Shown here: one piece after another, positions 1 through 12,800 of the stretch | Layout of the letters: each line of letters opens with the position of its first letter | How positions within the stretch are numbered: the stretch's first letter is position 1 | Source: Epiperipatus broadwayi | Lineage: Eukaryota > Onychophora > Udeonychophora > Euonychophora > Peripatidae | Length of the DNA stretch: 64,000 nt | Direction: 5' to 3' | Assembly (NCBI GenBank): GCA_028023455.1 | Contig: JAQFVV010006231.1 | Coordinates: 7,390,036-7,454,035, forward strand | Made by a program: the position numbers and the translations under genes | Notes under the pieces: model-generated | The model's input: only the letters and a program-made list of their open reading frames with translations | Database searches by the model: none | Told to the model about the DNA's origin: nothing

Positions 1-95
1 TTAGAAATATTAATACAATATACAATCAAAACAAAATATCAGTAATATTTAGCTCCTGAAAACAATCTATGAATCGTCATCTCTAATATTATCAT

Positions 96-1524
96 AAATA
101 TAGAAGTAATTTTTAATTCGATGAAAGCACATTTGTTGTATTATTAAATTAAAATTTAAATTATAATTTTTATTCTATCTTCAATATGCATTATAAAACT
201 TTTCATTAATATATAATTTATATTACAACATAAAAAATTATAGGTGATTAAGGTATTTAGTATATTAAAACCATTAATTTATAAAATTATTATCACTTTT
301 ATAATTACTAATATATTAAAATAGTTATAAAAAAAAACAATTTTAGAGATCACATAAAATTTCTGAATAAAAAAAGGGAATCTCAAATATAAATATTTTG
401 CACATCAATGCGCAACCTGTTTATCCTTGTAATGCCAAAAATATAAATTAATATAAAATATATTAATTTCTTTGACAATAATTTCTAATTAAAATTTCTA
501 TTTTCTTTAACAATAATTAAATATTGTTTAAACAATATGTAATTTTCATTAAAAATATTTTTAATAATAAAAATTTATCATATTAGATAATTTTGCTGAA
601 AAAATACAACATTATTAACAAAATATAAGATACTATTTCCTGTAAAGATTTTGCCAAACTTACTATAATTGTCAGATTATCTGCAAATTAAGTAAAAATT
701 AATATGTATCCTTCTTTTGCATTTTGAAATAGTTTGGTCCAACATTATTTCTGAATACATAGTGAAGAAATTTGGTAAAAGTGGACATCACTTGTCCAGT
801 TATTGTTCAGTATTATAGGATTAATTAGTTCATTGAATGAGAAATGGCAAAACATCCTCTTTACACAAGCATCAGCATTAGAGAGTTCAGATGCTAGAAC
901 CGATGACAAACTTATGTTTTTTAGCTCAATTTATAATAGAAGATGCTATTAGAGTAAAAGAAATTAGTTATGCTTGCTATAGTAAAGTGATTTCCAGAGA
1001 AAAGTATAAATTAGCTAAGAAGAGTGACTTTGATTCCTGGAGACAGTATTCTTGCCTTGTATACATTTGATCAATTAAGCTATGGATTGAAAAAAAAAAA
1101 GTCTCAATTGAAATGCGATGCAACATAACATAGAACAATAAAATAGATAGAAAAGAATATAAAATGAGTATTGTGATGATTATCAGAAATCTTTGTTGTT
1201 TGGGATACAATTTGCAGAACAATACTCTTTTCTGAGAGCTTTTAAAAGGCAGAGTGCAAGGAAAGAGAATGAAAGAAAGAGACATTGTTAAATAGTGTAG
1301 ATGTATAGAGATGCATCAAGTAAAGGATTGTCAGCATTGGAGTAATATATTGAAGGTTTTTCAGATCAGTCAATAAAACTTAATAACTAATGATGATAGG
1401 ATAATATGCATGTTAATTAAAACAAAGAAATATATCTAGTTTGCTAAAAAAATTTCAGTAAACAGGGAGTAGTAATTTTTGTTTGCCTTTATACCAGTTC
1501 TAGTTAAAGAAAAAGGTGTTTCTT
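96..1524. repeat. Tandem duplication, unit 1 (1429 bp)
   Basis: Starts AAATATAGAAGTAATTTTTA and is repeated head-to-tail from 1525 with only scattered substitutions and small indels. Examples are an extra AAATTT near 160 and a longer A run with a short extra segment near 1090-1110. No coding domain is visible in either strand; the short ORFs in it are AT-rich noise. It lies in the last CARS intron or the 3' flank. Confidence 0.93.
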
Positions 1525-2927
1525 AAATATAGAAGTAATTTTTAATTCGATGAAAGCACATTTGTTGTATTATTAAATTAAAATTATAATTTTTATTCTA
1601 TCTTCAATATGCATTATAAAACTTTTCATTAATATATAATTTATATTACAACATAAAAAATTATAGGTGATTAAGGTATTTAGTATATTAAAACCATTAA
1701 TTTATAAAATTATTATCACCTTTATAATTACTAATATATTAAAATAGTTATAAAAAAAAACAATTTTAGAGATCACATAAAATTTCTGAATAAAAAAAGG
1801 GAATCTCAAATATAAATATTTTGCACATCAATGTGCAACCTGTTTATCCTTGTAATGCCAAAAATATAAATTAATATAAAATATATTAATTTCTTTGACA
1901 ATAATTTCTAATTAAAATTTCTATTTTCTTTAACAATAATTAAATATTGTTTAAACAATATGTAATTTTCATTAAAAATATTTTTAATAATAAAAATTTA
2001 TCATATTAGATAATTTTGCTGAAAAAATACAATATTATTAATAAAATATAAGATACTATTTCCTGTAAAGATTTTGCCAAACTTACTATAATTGCCAGAT
2101 TATCTGCAAATTGTAAAGTAAAAATTAATATGTATCCTTTTGCATTTTGAAATAGTTTGGTCCAACATTATTTCTGAATACATAGTGAAGAAATTTGGTA
2201 AAAGTGGACATCACTTGTCCAGTTATTGTTCAGTATTATAGGATTAATTAGTTCATTGAATGAGAAATGGCAAAACATCCTCTTTACACAAGCATCAGCA
2301 TTAGAGAGTTCAGATGTTAGAACTGATGACAAACTTATGTTTTTTAGCTCAATTTATAATAGAAGATGCTATTAGAGTAAAAGAAATTAGTTATGCTTGC
2401 TATAGTAAAGTGATTTCCAGAGAAAAGTATAAATTAGCTAAGAAGAGTGACTTTGATTCCTGGAGACAGTATTCTTGCCTTGTATACATTTGATCAATTA
2501 AGCTATGGATTGAAAAAAAATGCGATGCAACATAACATAGAACAATAAAATAGATAGAAAAGAATATAAAATGAGTATTGTGATGATTATCAGAAATCTT
2601 TGTTGTTTGGGATACAATTTGCAGAACAATACTATTTTCTGAGAGCTTTTAAAAGGCAGAGTGCAAGGAAAGAGAATGAAAGAAAGAGACATTGTTAAAT
2701 AGTGTAGATGTATAGAGATGCATCAGGTAAAGGATTGTCAGCATTGGAGTAATATATTGAAGGTTTTTCAGATCAGTCAATAAAACTTAATAACTAATGA
2801 TGATAGGATAATATGCATGTTAATTAAAACAAAGAAATATATCTAGTTTGCTAAAAAAATTTCAGTAAACAGGGAGTAGTAATTTTTGTTTGCCTTTATA
2901 CCAGTTCTAGTTAAAGAAAAGGTGTTT
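1525..2927. repeat. Tandem duplication, unit 2 (about 1403 bp)
   Basis: Second copy of the unit at 96-1524, ending in the same CTAGTTAAAGAAAA..GGTGTTT phrase. The few differences between copies suggest a fairly recent duplication, or an assembly of two alleles or haplotypes placed in tandem. Confidence 0.93.
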
Positions 2928-3603
2928 TCGGTTGTTATAAAAGCTTGACAACACTAAAATATATGGTTTGTAAACTGGTATTTGAACCACATGAAGAAAG
3001 CAAATTTACATAGATTCAAAATAGTAAGATGTTTTTGAGCTTCAAGCTAATAACGTAAAAATGAAATAAGTAAAAGATGATTATTGGATAAAAGTTATAC
3101 TAGACTCATAAGTTCTAGTGGAACTAATTATAGATTCAAGTTTCTCATGGATGAAGCCATAAACCAGAAATTAACCTGAGAATATGAATTTAGTAAATAA
3201 TACTTTTTAATATCTATTGATTATTCATCAGTAAAATAGAATAAATAGTTTACTTATATAAAAAATTGTGTAAAATGGGGGACATGTGATAATTTTTAGT
3301 TTTATAAGATCATGATATCACAAATATTCAGATTTAAAAGAATTACTTTAAATATATATGCTAAATTAAATAATCGATGGAAACTTTTAACTCCATGTAA
3401 GACCTTCTGAGATCTCTATCTGTACTTTGACTCCTTTTATCAATTTAAATATAATAAACTTTTTGAGTCATTGCAAACATAAATGATATTAATCTATAGT
3501 CATTGTGTGTTCTCTTTGATCTCCAAATCAGCAATGTAAAAATATGCTATTGCTTTTAAGAATCAATCATTTTTTAAACATTATTTTTTTTAACATTATA
3601 AAC

Positions 3604-5242
3604 CAGTGTTTCCCAACCTGTGGTACGCGTACCACTGGTGGTACGCGAGTTGCTGGTTGGTGGTACATGAAAAATAATTAATAATGGCAGTCATAAAAAA
3701 AAAAAAAATTAAATCATAAAAATATAAAAACGTTTTTTCCTATAATTCATAAAAATTATTTTAATTAATAATATTATACAGTAAAGTTGTTAATATGTAC
3801 AGTCGATAACGATCTTTAATGTTAATGATAAAATTGAAGTCGAAAGTATGATTAAGAAATTAGATTTTTGGAAACAGTAATATATATAAGTATCGAAAAC
3901 AATCAACTGGAAGTATTCGAAACTCTACATATTTTTTTGTTTGAAAATAAGGTTAGTCTATCTCAAGATATATATGATAAAATATAATAGCACATTTAAC
4001 AGGATTAAAATTGTCTTTCATGGAATATTTTCCAAAACCCGAAAACACAAATGATAATTGGATTTCAAACCCCTTCGATGCAGAAAATTTAAAAAAGCTA
4101 TATCATTATCAATAAAGGATAAAGAAAATTTAATAGAATTATCATGTGACGGAAGTTTACAAGTAGAATTCAAACGACACAATCTAATTAATTTTTGGTT
4201 AAACATTAAAGAATATGAACAACTTTCTGAGAAAGCTCTTAAATTATTTTACCGTTTACTAGTACGGAATTAATAGGAAGAGCTTTTTCTTCATATATTT
4301 TTTAAAAAAATAAGTATCGAAACAGATTGAACGCAGCTTTAGACTTATGGGTATACCTCGCATCTTTTGAACCAAATTTCAAAAAATTATGTTGTTCGAA
4401 ACAAGCAAAAAGATCTCATTAAATTTATTATATAAAAATATTTGATTATGATAAGAAAATACACTAATTGGTTTTTTATAATTTTGTGTTTTTATTAAAA
4501 CCATTTATTAGTAAATGAAATATGACAAAATAGTAGATAAATAATGAGTCGGATCAAGGCAAATCAATCTAAATTATTTAATTTGAAAGAACGTATCAGA
4601 AAAGGATCATACCCAGAAATTAGACTCTCATTAATTCTTGATCATATATTGTGGATTACTAGATGTAAACTAGTATTTAATCATCAAAATTTTAATCCTA
4701 TTAACTTCATGCTGAACAATATAAAGAAAACAAGAACAAGAGTATGTCAATAAATATATTTTTAAATTAAGAGATAGCCTGATAACCCCCGAGGTTATTT
4801 TTATCATGACTTGGGACATGCTGGATTTATCCTCTCCATGGCCCAACCAATAGCAAGATGCTCCGAAAAAGAGATAACAGACTCAAATTCAGGAAAACCA
4901 AATGAAGGAATGAGAAAACACTTTGAACAAAATATGTACCAAATAACCTTTAATGTAATAATGTAATCTTTAATAAATTATTTTTGAAAAAATATGAAAC
5001 TTTGAACAAAAACACATACATATAAATATGTTACAGTGAGTTTATTGGCATGACATTTAGGCGTGTTTCAATGTAATTTGTCTCATTGTGAGATGTGAAT
5101 ACATACATGGTCATCCTATAATATTTATAACGCAAATAAAATAACACACTTGCAATAACAAATTTCACAAAATACAATCATTTTTACGAAGTGGTACAAT
5201 TTAGCGTGATGGTACGCGAGCCAAAAAGGTTGGGAAGCACTG
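3604..5242. mobile_element. hAT DNA transposon, defective, intact ends
   Basis: Left end CAGTGTTTCCCAACCTGTGG. The right end read on the other strand is CAGTGCTTCCCAACCTTTTT, so the terminal inverted repeats match at 14 of the first 15 bases. It is flanked by a perfect 8-bp target duplication TTATAAAC (3596-3603 and 5243-5250). hAT elements make 8-bp duplications, so family and edges are well supported. At 1.64 kb it is too short for a full transposase and retains only a C-terminal remnant. A short plus-strand ORF at 4544-4753 (KERIRKGSYPEIR..RCKLVFNHQNF) is unidentified. Confidence 0.93.
4058..4422 (+). pseudogene. hAT transposase C-terminal remnant (ZBED5/SCAND3-like)
   Basis: The first block (from 4058) reads FKKAISLSIKDKENLIELSC and then INFWLNIKEYEQLSEKALKL, a match to the dimerisation-region style of ZBED5/SCAND3-type hAT transposases (LSCDG..FW..EYP.LS..AL). 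After a stop and a frame change near 4270, a second block (4318-4422) reads RNRLNAALDLWVYLASFEPN followed by FKKLCCSKQAKRSH and a stop, the usual end of this family. The zinc finger and catalytic acidic residues are absent. Non-functional. Confidence 0.8.
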
Positions 5243-6732
5243 TTATAAACAATTAGCTTCACCCCCCCCCCACCTACTCTCATTTGCTACACATTCTTTA
5301 AAAAGAAAGTTTTTTTTTTTTGTTTATCTGCAACCTTTGCCTTTCTTTTTATTAAATCATACATTTTCAGATTGTTATTGATTAAAATGTAAAATTTCTC
5401 TAAGACAAATTACTTTTTATAATAAATTAATGATTAGAATAAGATTATTACAAAAAGGTATCCTATTTAATTATTATAATATTAACTAAAATTTTTAAAT
5501 AAATGTAATTAATGGATATATACTATACTTTACAAATACATATTTAACAAAAAATACATGTAGAATGTTTTGAATTATAATATTTGGGTTGCGTTTCAAG
5601 TTAACAGTTAAGTTACATTTAACCTGCATAATATTTCAGCGATCAGTTAATAATTTTTTAATAAGCTTCTAATCTACTACTTTTATATATTTGTCATTTA
5701 TTTTCTCTAGCTCTTAAAAAAATGGTAGTTGAAGAGTAAACTGCACTCAAGATTATCCATTTTCCATATGATTAATACTTGATGCCTTGAAACAAATTGA
5801 GTTTTTAGACTTAGGTGGCTTCACATTTTTCTTGCTATACAAAGTATTCATTAAAGACTTGTTTATAATCAAATTTGATTCAATGACTTCATTTAATTGA
5901 TATTATATTACAATTTTGCTGTCAATGAAAATTTTGTTCCATTAGGACTACGTTTTATGAAAGTGTTAAAAAGAGATAAACAGCTAAGTGATTAAAACTA
6001 TAGATCATAATGACCTACAAATGAATAATTAATAGTTAAAAACATGTGCAGAAATGCATAATCAATGACAGATTCATATCCTGGTCCCAAAAATGGCAAT
6101 CTTATAACTACAAATTTTTTTTATTTAGTTTAGCCCTATGTAGTAGCCTGCAGAAGAATATGATATCAGCTTCTCTAAGGAATTTAGTAAACAACAGCAG
6201 AAAAACATGAATTAATAATTAGCCAGGGCAATGACCAATGATTAGCCTTTTATCCATAAAACAAAATTGCAGGAAAAATACAAAAAAAAAAAAAAATCAT
6301 TATAATTAAGAAAAATTTTCCATCAATTTATTAAGAAACATCAGCATTCATTTTTTTAATCTCAAAAAAACTTATATTTCTGCCAAGCCTTATTCTTAAA
6401 AATTTTCATATTTGATGTCAATGTTTTTGCATTGAATTTTTAGATATTCGATCAGTTAAAATATTTAATTAATATAAAAATTGGATGAATATATTTTTAA
6501 AACACTGTATAGGCACAAAATATATATGCAAACATAATCAATAATTTAATGGTAGAGTTGGTATTGAATGATTCTGCATATTTATAAGTTCAACTTTTTA
6601 TGTTTGCTGACTCATTAATATGTTAAACATTACAAGGGAGAAATAACTATTGCTGTAATGTACATAACATCTCACTTTTGTAATTTTTTAAACCATGACA
6701 TAAATATTTACAACCATAAATAAACAACTTAC

Positions 6733-6814
6733 TTTTATGTATTCGAGCTTCCTGCCTCACTTCTTCCCTAAATTTCGCTAAAGCTGATAAATAAGGCATT
6801 AAAGTTTGTTCAAG
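6733..6814 (-). CDS. CARS1: CARS1 exon ([20 protein letters not shown])
   Basis: 82 bp, phase 0 in and phase 1 out, acceptor ATCCAG and donor GTAAGT, separated by a 90-bp intron from the preceding exon. It encodes [20 protein letters not shown] and then QEARIHK. This is the last CARS exon I can find. The family continues with LGVRFED and a Lys/Glu-rich tail of about 150 residues, which must lie left of base 1 or be too diverged for me to see in 1-6732. Confidence 0.91.
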
Positions 6815-9800
6815 CTGGATGAAATAAAGAAAACAATTTTTATAAATTATAAATTTACCTCAGCAATAAAATAAGTAAATAAAAAATTGATTAAAAAAAA
6901 TTACATTCACTCCTTGAGATGAAAGTGATGAGGTAAAACCAATATTATCTTCACTGATAATGGCACCAAACATCTATTAAAAATTTATTATAATATAGAA
7001 ATTATTATTGTTTTTAAATAAAAATAATATGTAAATCCTATGCACTAAAATACACACAAACATACAAATCTGTTTAACATTTTAATATAATTTTATTAAT
7101 CACAATATGTTATAACTCTTTGCAAGTTTTCAAATATCACTTCCTTACTTTCTTCTCTATAATGAACAATGATGAAGACATTTGAGAGGTAAAATGACCT
7201 GGAGTAACTGAGGATGCTGGTTCAGCAGAAAAATATCTAGGTGGTTGCTTATCTTTCCCTGATATCTTAATTCATTTATTTGGAGTATGATAGTTAGATA
7301 GATAATAATCTTTATTAATAATTAAAATAAACATAATTCAGCAAATGGCATGGTTGAGAAAATAGTTGATTTTCCACCAAACAAAAAAAGAAATCAAATA
7401 GTTTGCTTAAAGTTCAAGCTCTGAAAGTGACAAGTTGGTTGATCCACATCCTCTGAACTCTAGAATTTATCACTCTGCACTAAATTACCCATGCAGGCTG
7501 TTAATGTATCTAGATCACTTAGAAATATTTAAATAAAAATGTTTTTTTAATTATATATAAATGCTATCACTAATTTCAATATTCACTTTTATTGATTTTA
7601 ATATGGTAATGTTATTCATATTTTGCAAAGTCAATGGTTTCACAAAGATTATGATTAATTGCATTTTAACATAATTCTGAAAATAAAATTAAAACAATTG
7701 GTACTAATTTTAAAGGTTTCGTGATATAATGATAAGTGCATCCGCCTGACTTGCTATAATGGGCAATTTTAATCTGATTAGGCAAACATTGGAACATTTT
7801 TAGGCAACAAGCAGGCTTAAGAATTCTTTTGTTCAGCCTAACTATGGAACTCAGTTAACCATCCACAACTGAACAGTAAATGGATATTATTATTTGGTGG
7901 ATAAAGATCCCAGGTAATCAGAATTGATAAGTATTGATAGACTGACTATAAAAACAAATAAACAAAAATATAGTATTATAATATGATACTGACTTCATCA
8001 TGATAGATTAAACAACCAGCATGTGATATATGTTGATGTATTTGGAGTTTATGGATAAATTTGTACAGTCATTGGATAACTCTCTAACTTTATTTGTCTT
8101 TCCATTTGCAACAATCATTATTGTTTGGAGATGTTATATTATGAGTGCTAAGTTCATGGTTCAAATTTATCTTGTGCACAGAAATAATTTATTTAAGATT
8201 AAAAGCTAACTTTTTGCAGGACTGATCACTTCGCCTGTTACATTTAGTGCAATAGTAAAACAATGGCAGATTCAAGAGCTAAAGAAAAATTTTTAGATTA
8301 ATTTCTGAGACAAAAAAATACAACAAAATTAATATTAATTATATCTTTTATTTTAAAAATAGATTTATTTTCAGATAAGTTTGCTACTTCTCATATAATC
8401 AACCATATTAGTCAAAATTTTGTAGGCTGAGAAAGACAAGATCCATAATATATAAGAATGTGAGCAAAGTATGAATGAACATAAGATTATTTAAAGGATT
8501 TTATTTTAAATTTAACCGTATTATGAATTTTCAAAATCAGAAAATATCACAGGAAATATTTACTATCATTTCAGTATTATATCGATAATATTCACTACAT
8601 TTTTAAATATTTTTTTATAAAATTTATTCTTTCAATCAATGAAAGAAAATGGATATTTTTATTTTATATATAAATAATTATTTCGCTTTGTTGTTATAAA
8701 TCAAAATTAAAATAATTAAAAAATTTATGTGGATTTTTATTTCTATAAACTTTTTTTTCCATTTATATTCTAAAAGTTTAATAGTAATCGTTTGCTAACA
8801 ATTTTAACAATGATAAAAAAAATCAATAAAATATTTGCAAAAATTTAAATAATATTAAAAAATAATGTATGATGATAAGACAATTAAGTAAAATATATAA
8901 AATTTTCTCATCATTTCAATCATTATTAAACTATAATTGATAATTATTTTTTTCAAAATAAAAATTAAAATAAATATATATAAGTACTATGTAAATAACA
9001 TGACTTAAAGTTTGTACCTTCTCTTGATAAGTAGCTTTGGGAACTTATTCTTAATAAAAAAAAAAAAAAACATGCAGAGAGAAATCAAAATGTACATAGA
9101 GGAAGGAGGAATAAAAATTTGACTTACATATATTCCATTTACACTCTAATGTTTTTATTATAGTTGTGCAGTTTTGATTCCAAAATTTATGATTCTAGGG
9201 TAAATAAATAATAATGCACAAAAATTAGATCAGGTCAAATCATTGGCATTATAATTCCTTAATATACATCCATTACAGATGTCTTTACAAAAGGTGAGAA
9301 TATGGCAGTATTATTTGAGACACTTTTAAAATTCACTATCTTTAATTTTATGTTATAATGGAAATAAATCCAATTACATATTATAAATATAATATTAATT
9401 AAAAGAAAAGACATTAATTTGACTATAAGTGTTTTATTGGTTTCTGGTAAGTATTATAAGTAACAAATTACATAATAGAAAGAACCTAATTTTTTACTGG
9501 GGAAAAAAAGTATACTCTGGAAAAAATTTGTTCAACCTGTCACTTTTTCTCCTTGCTCTTTTATATTATTTTTTTTTTTTTGCAATTATTTCAAAATTTA
9601 TTTTATTTTTTGATAAAGTATAATTTACTAAAATTCTCTTTGTGCAATATCTCATATACAATACTTATTGTTAAATATTATTTGTTTCCATTAGAAATAT
9701 ATTTTCCAACATACCTGCATGGAAGGACAAAATCTAGGTTAACTAGTAAAAATAGAAGTCACCAGCAAACATATTTCAATAATGAAATATTATCTCAGGA

Positions 9801-12800
9801 AAGTCAGGTTATATATCATTTTTTTCAAAAATTTAAGAGATATGTAATGAAGCTAACTATAAAAATGTTATTTTAACATATAACTCTCAAAATTTAGAAT
9901 TAGTAAATCCATATAAAAATATGCATTTTTATAAGTATATTAAAAAATCTTTTTTTTTTCTGGTGATAAGTACTTTTTTAAATTTTATTACACTCCTTTA
10001 TATTTGCTCTGCTTAACTATATATATATAATTTTATATTAATGTATTTGTATTTTTTTTTCTTAATTCAATATAGCGACTAGGACTTCAAAATGTTAAGT
10101 AAACTTGAAAGATTTTTGTTTTATTATTAATTTATTAAACTATATATCTTACAAGTGTTTTTGTTTTCTCAAGCTATGTCTGATCAGATATGGGGGAAAA
10201 TATATCATATTAAAAGAGTGTAAGTTAGTATCTTACTAAGTTGGATCAAGGAGTGACATACATTATTTTTTATTTTGGTGTCTGTATAATAGTGGTTGAC
10301 TAAAAGATCATAGCTATATAATGCAAGGTAAGCACATACTACAGAAATATAAATATTTTTCATACATATTCTTCTCTCTTATTCAATTACTGAAATGAAT
10401 ATATCATTCATCATCATAACAACTGACATTACCATCTCCATCAGTGGGTGGCTCTTTTCCCAATCATCTATTTATTCTATTCCATTTAATTACCCAACTG
10501 TGATTTCAAATACAACCACTCAGTCCTGAAGACAGGATAAACAATGATATTTTCATATGATTAAAAAAACATAACTTTATTGAAGCAGTCATATATATAC
10601 ATGCATATATATATATATATGTGCTTCATGTATATATTTTGCTATTAAGTTAAAAATATTAAGGTATTTTAAAAAATATAATGTATAAAAAAAATGTAAT
10701 TTTATTATTAAAAGGTAAATTTTATTATGAAATTTAATTATGAGTTGGTAAGTGTGAAAAAAGATGGGATTCAAATCAGGAAAGAAAGTTTAACTTTCTA
10801 ATTAATTAAAATACCAATTGATATTAAAAGAATGTAGGTACTAAATTCTAATTTTAAAATTTATATTTTAGTGTAGCATTGTCATTACAATAAAAGGTGA
10901 CGAGAAATATGTATATTTACTGGGGATTAAATTAAATCAAAAGACATTCGGAATTTAATTTAAAAATGCAATTAGTAAAATTTCAAAATTAAATTGCATT
11001 AAGATTATAACAGTAAGATTCCTTTAGATAATAAAGAAAAAATTTTTCTTTAAGTTTAAATTAATTTGGAGAATAGCCGATCTGGATGTGTTTGTTTTGA
11101 GATATATATAGGAAAAAAAGAGTTATTATAAATTTCTGGAGGCGTGATGGTAAACTTCTTGTAGATTTTAGTTATTGTAAACTTCTGGAAGAGTTATTGT
11201 AAAGTTTTAAGCTGTTAAATTACATCAAGCTATGAGTGAGTAGATCGCCGCAATTTCTCTGGCCATTGCCAAGAAGCTGAGTATGCCTACATTTGTCCAT
11301 CCAAATTGCTAACATGTTATGCCATCGCCATCAAAAGGATGATGGTACCAGTAAACAATTAAAGCCTCTTTAATATTCTATTTTTTTTTTGCTTTTATAA
11401 ATTATATATTAATCATTATATATGTTTCTTACCATATTATTTAGATGTCTTATTGCATTATTTAAAATTTTCTTAACGCACACTTAATTAATTATACATA
11501 ATAAGGAAGATCGACTATTGCAATATATATTCAATCTTTCTTAAATTTTGAATCAGATGGAGGTAAATTTAGTAAAATATTTCTATGATTAAAATATTTG
11601 ACATTATTTAAAGAAAAGCCCGGTAATTAAATAAAAGCAAGATATTTAAATCCACTCTCTCTGATTCTAATTTGTTTTTTTTAATTATTATTTGCGATTT
11701 TAAACTTGTCTGTTTAAAATCAGTTCTTTCACAATATCATTTAACCATTAATGCAATTATAATGGTTTATATAAAACTTTCAAATTTAAAAATTAAGATC
11801 AAGTGTTTAGATGTTTAAAAGCAAACTTTATTTTCTTTTATACGAGACTAGTATATATGTATACTGCATATATTGATTTATAAACAATTTTTAGTTTTAA
11901 AATAAAATTTCATCTTACAAATTTAAGATAAAACTTTGTTTTCTGTTTTAAAAGAACAAATATATATGCAGTTTTTCAGTTCTATAAAACTGATAAATAC
12001 GATAGTTTAATTCTTTAAAACTTTTAACACAATGTAATATATTATCATCGTAGGGTCTTGATTCAATAATTCCTTATATATATATAAGACCTATGGGGCG
12101 GATCTCTAATTAAGCAGGGAGTAATCTCTTATAAATTTTTTTTTAAATATATGATAACTGCATAGGCCCTGATTTAGTCTCATATAATAGATATTCACAT
12201 ATTATAAACTTATTGAATGACCGACATTTTATTTTATGCCTATCTTTAATTAAGTCCAAAGATTTATTATTTTATATAAATATAGCATTACTGGGTTGAC
12301 TAATTTCATGATTATTTTATTGCGTTTTTTCAGCCGGCGTATATCCTTGATTCAGAAGATTTAATTTGATGGGTTCCGTTTGTCTAAGTTCCACGCAAAT
12401 GTGAAAACATTCATTTTTATTTTACAGACCCAGAGGGTCTTGTTCTTTTCTTGTTTTCAGTGCAGTGGATCATTCTTGCCTGTTAGTGAGAGTTATTTAG
12501 GGTTATATGAAGACACTCATTCCTTCATTCCATGAGCCATTTAACTTCGCAAAAGCAAATACATTCCTGTCGTTGCCTTATTATAAGACTTGGATATGAC
12601 ATCGCAGAGGTGATCATACTCCAGTCTACTTATTATTTGTTTATTACTTTAGCAACTCAGTACCACCTTCCTTATCCCTTATGTATATTAAAGTTTGATA
12701 TTTCAGTTTTTATTCATCATGATCATGAGAGTATTGCATTTATCTATTTAACCATATTTTTTAAAGTTAATTAAACTTAACTTGCTTTATTTATTATTAT

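Noticed and set aside
977-2692. ORFs on the minus strand in both tandem units (MSLSFILFPC..)
   Set aside because: AT-rich, hydrophobic and domain-free. Present twice only because the DNA is duplicated, and interrupted differently in the two copies, so there is no sign of selection on the protein.
3361-3480. Missing C-terminal CARS exon
   Set aside because: A minus-strand phrase GVKVQIEISEGL superficially recalls GVRFEDHEGL, but the flanks give no splice sites in phase and no further similarity.
10600-10620. (TA)n and (ATATG)n tracts here and throughout the window
   Set aside because: Ordinary microsatellites in an AT-rich genome; not listed one by one.
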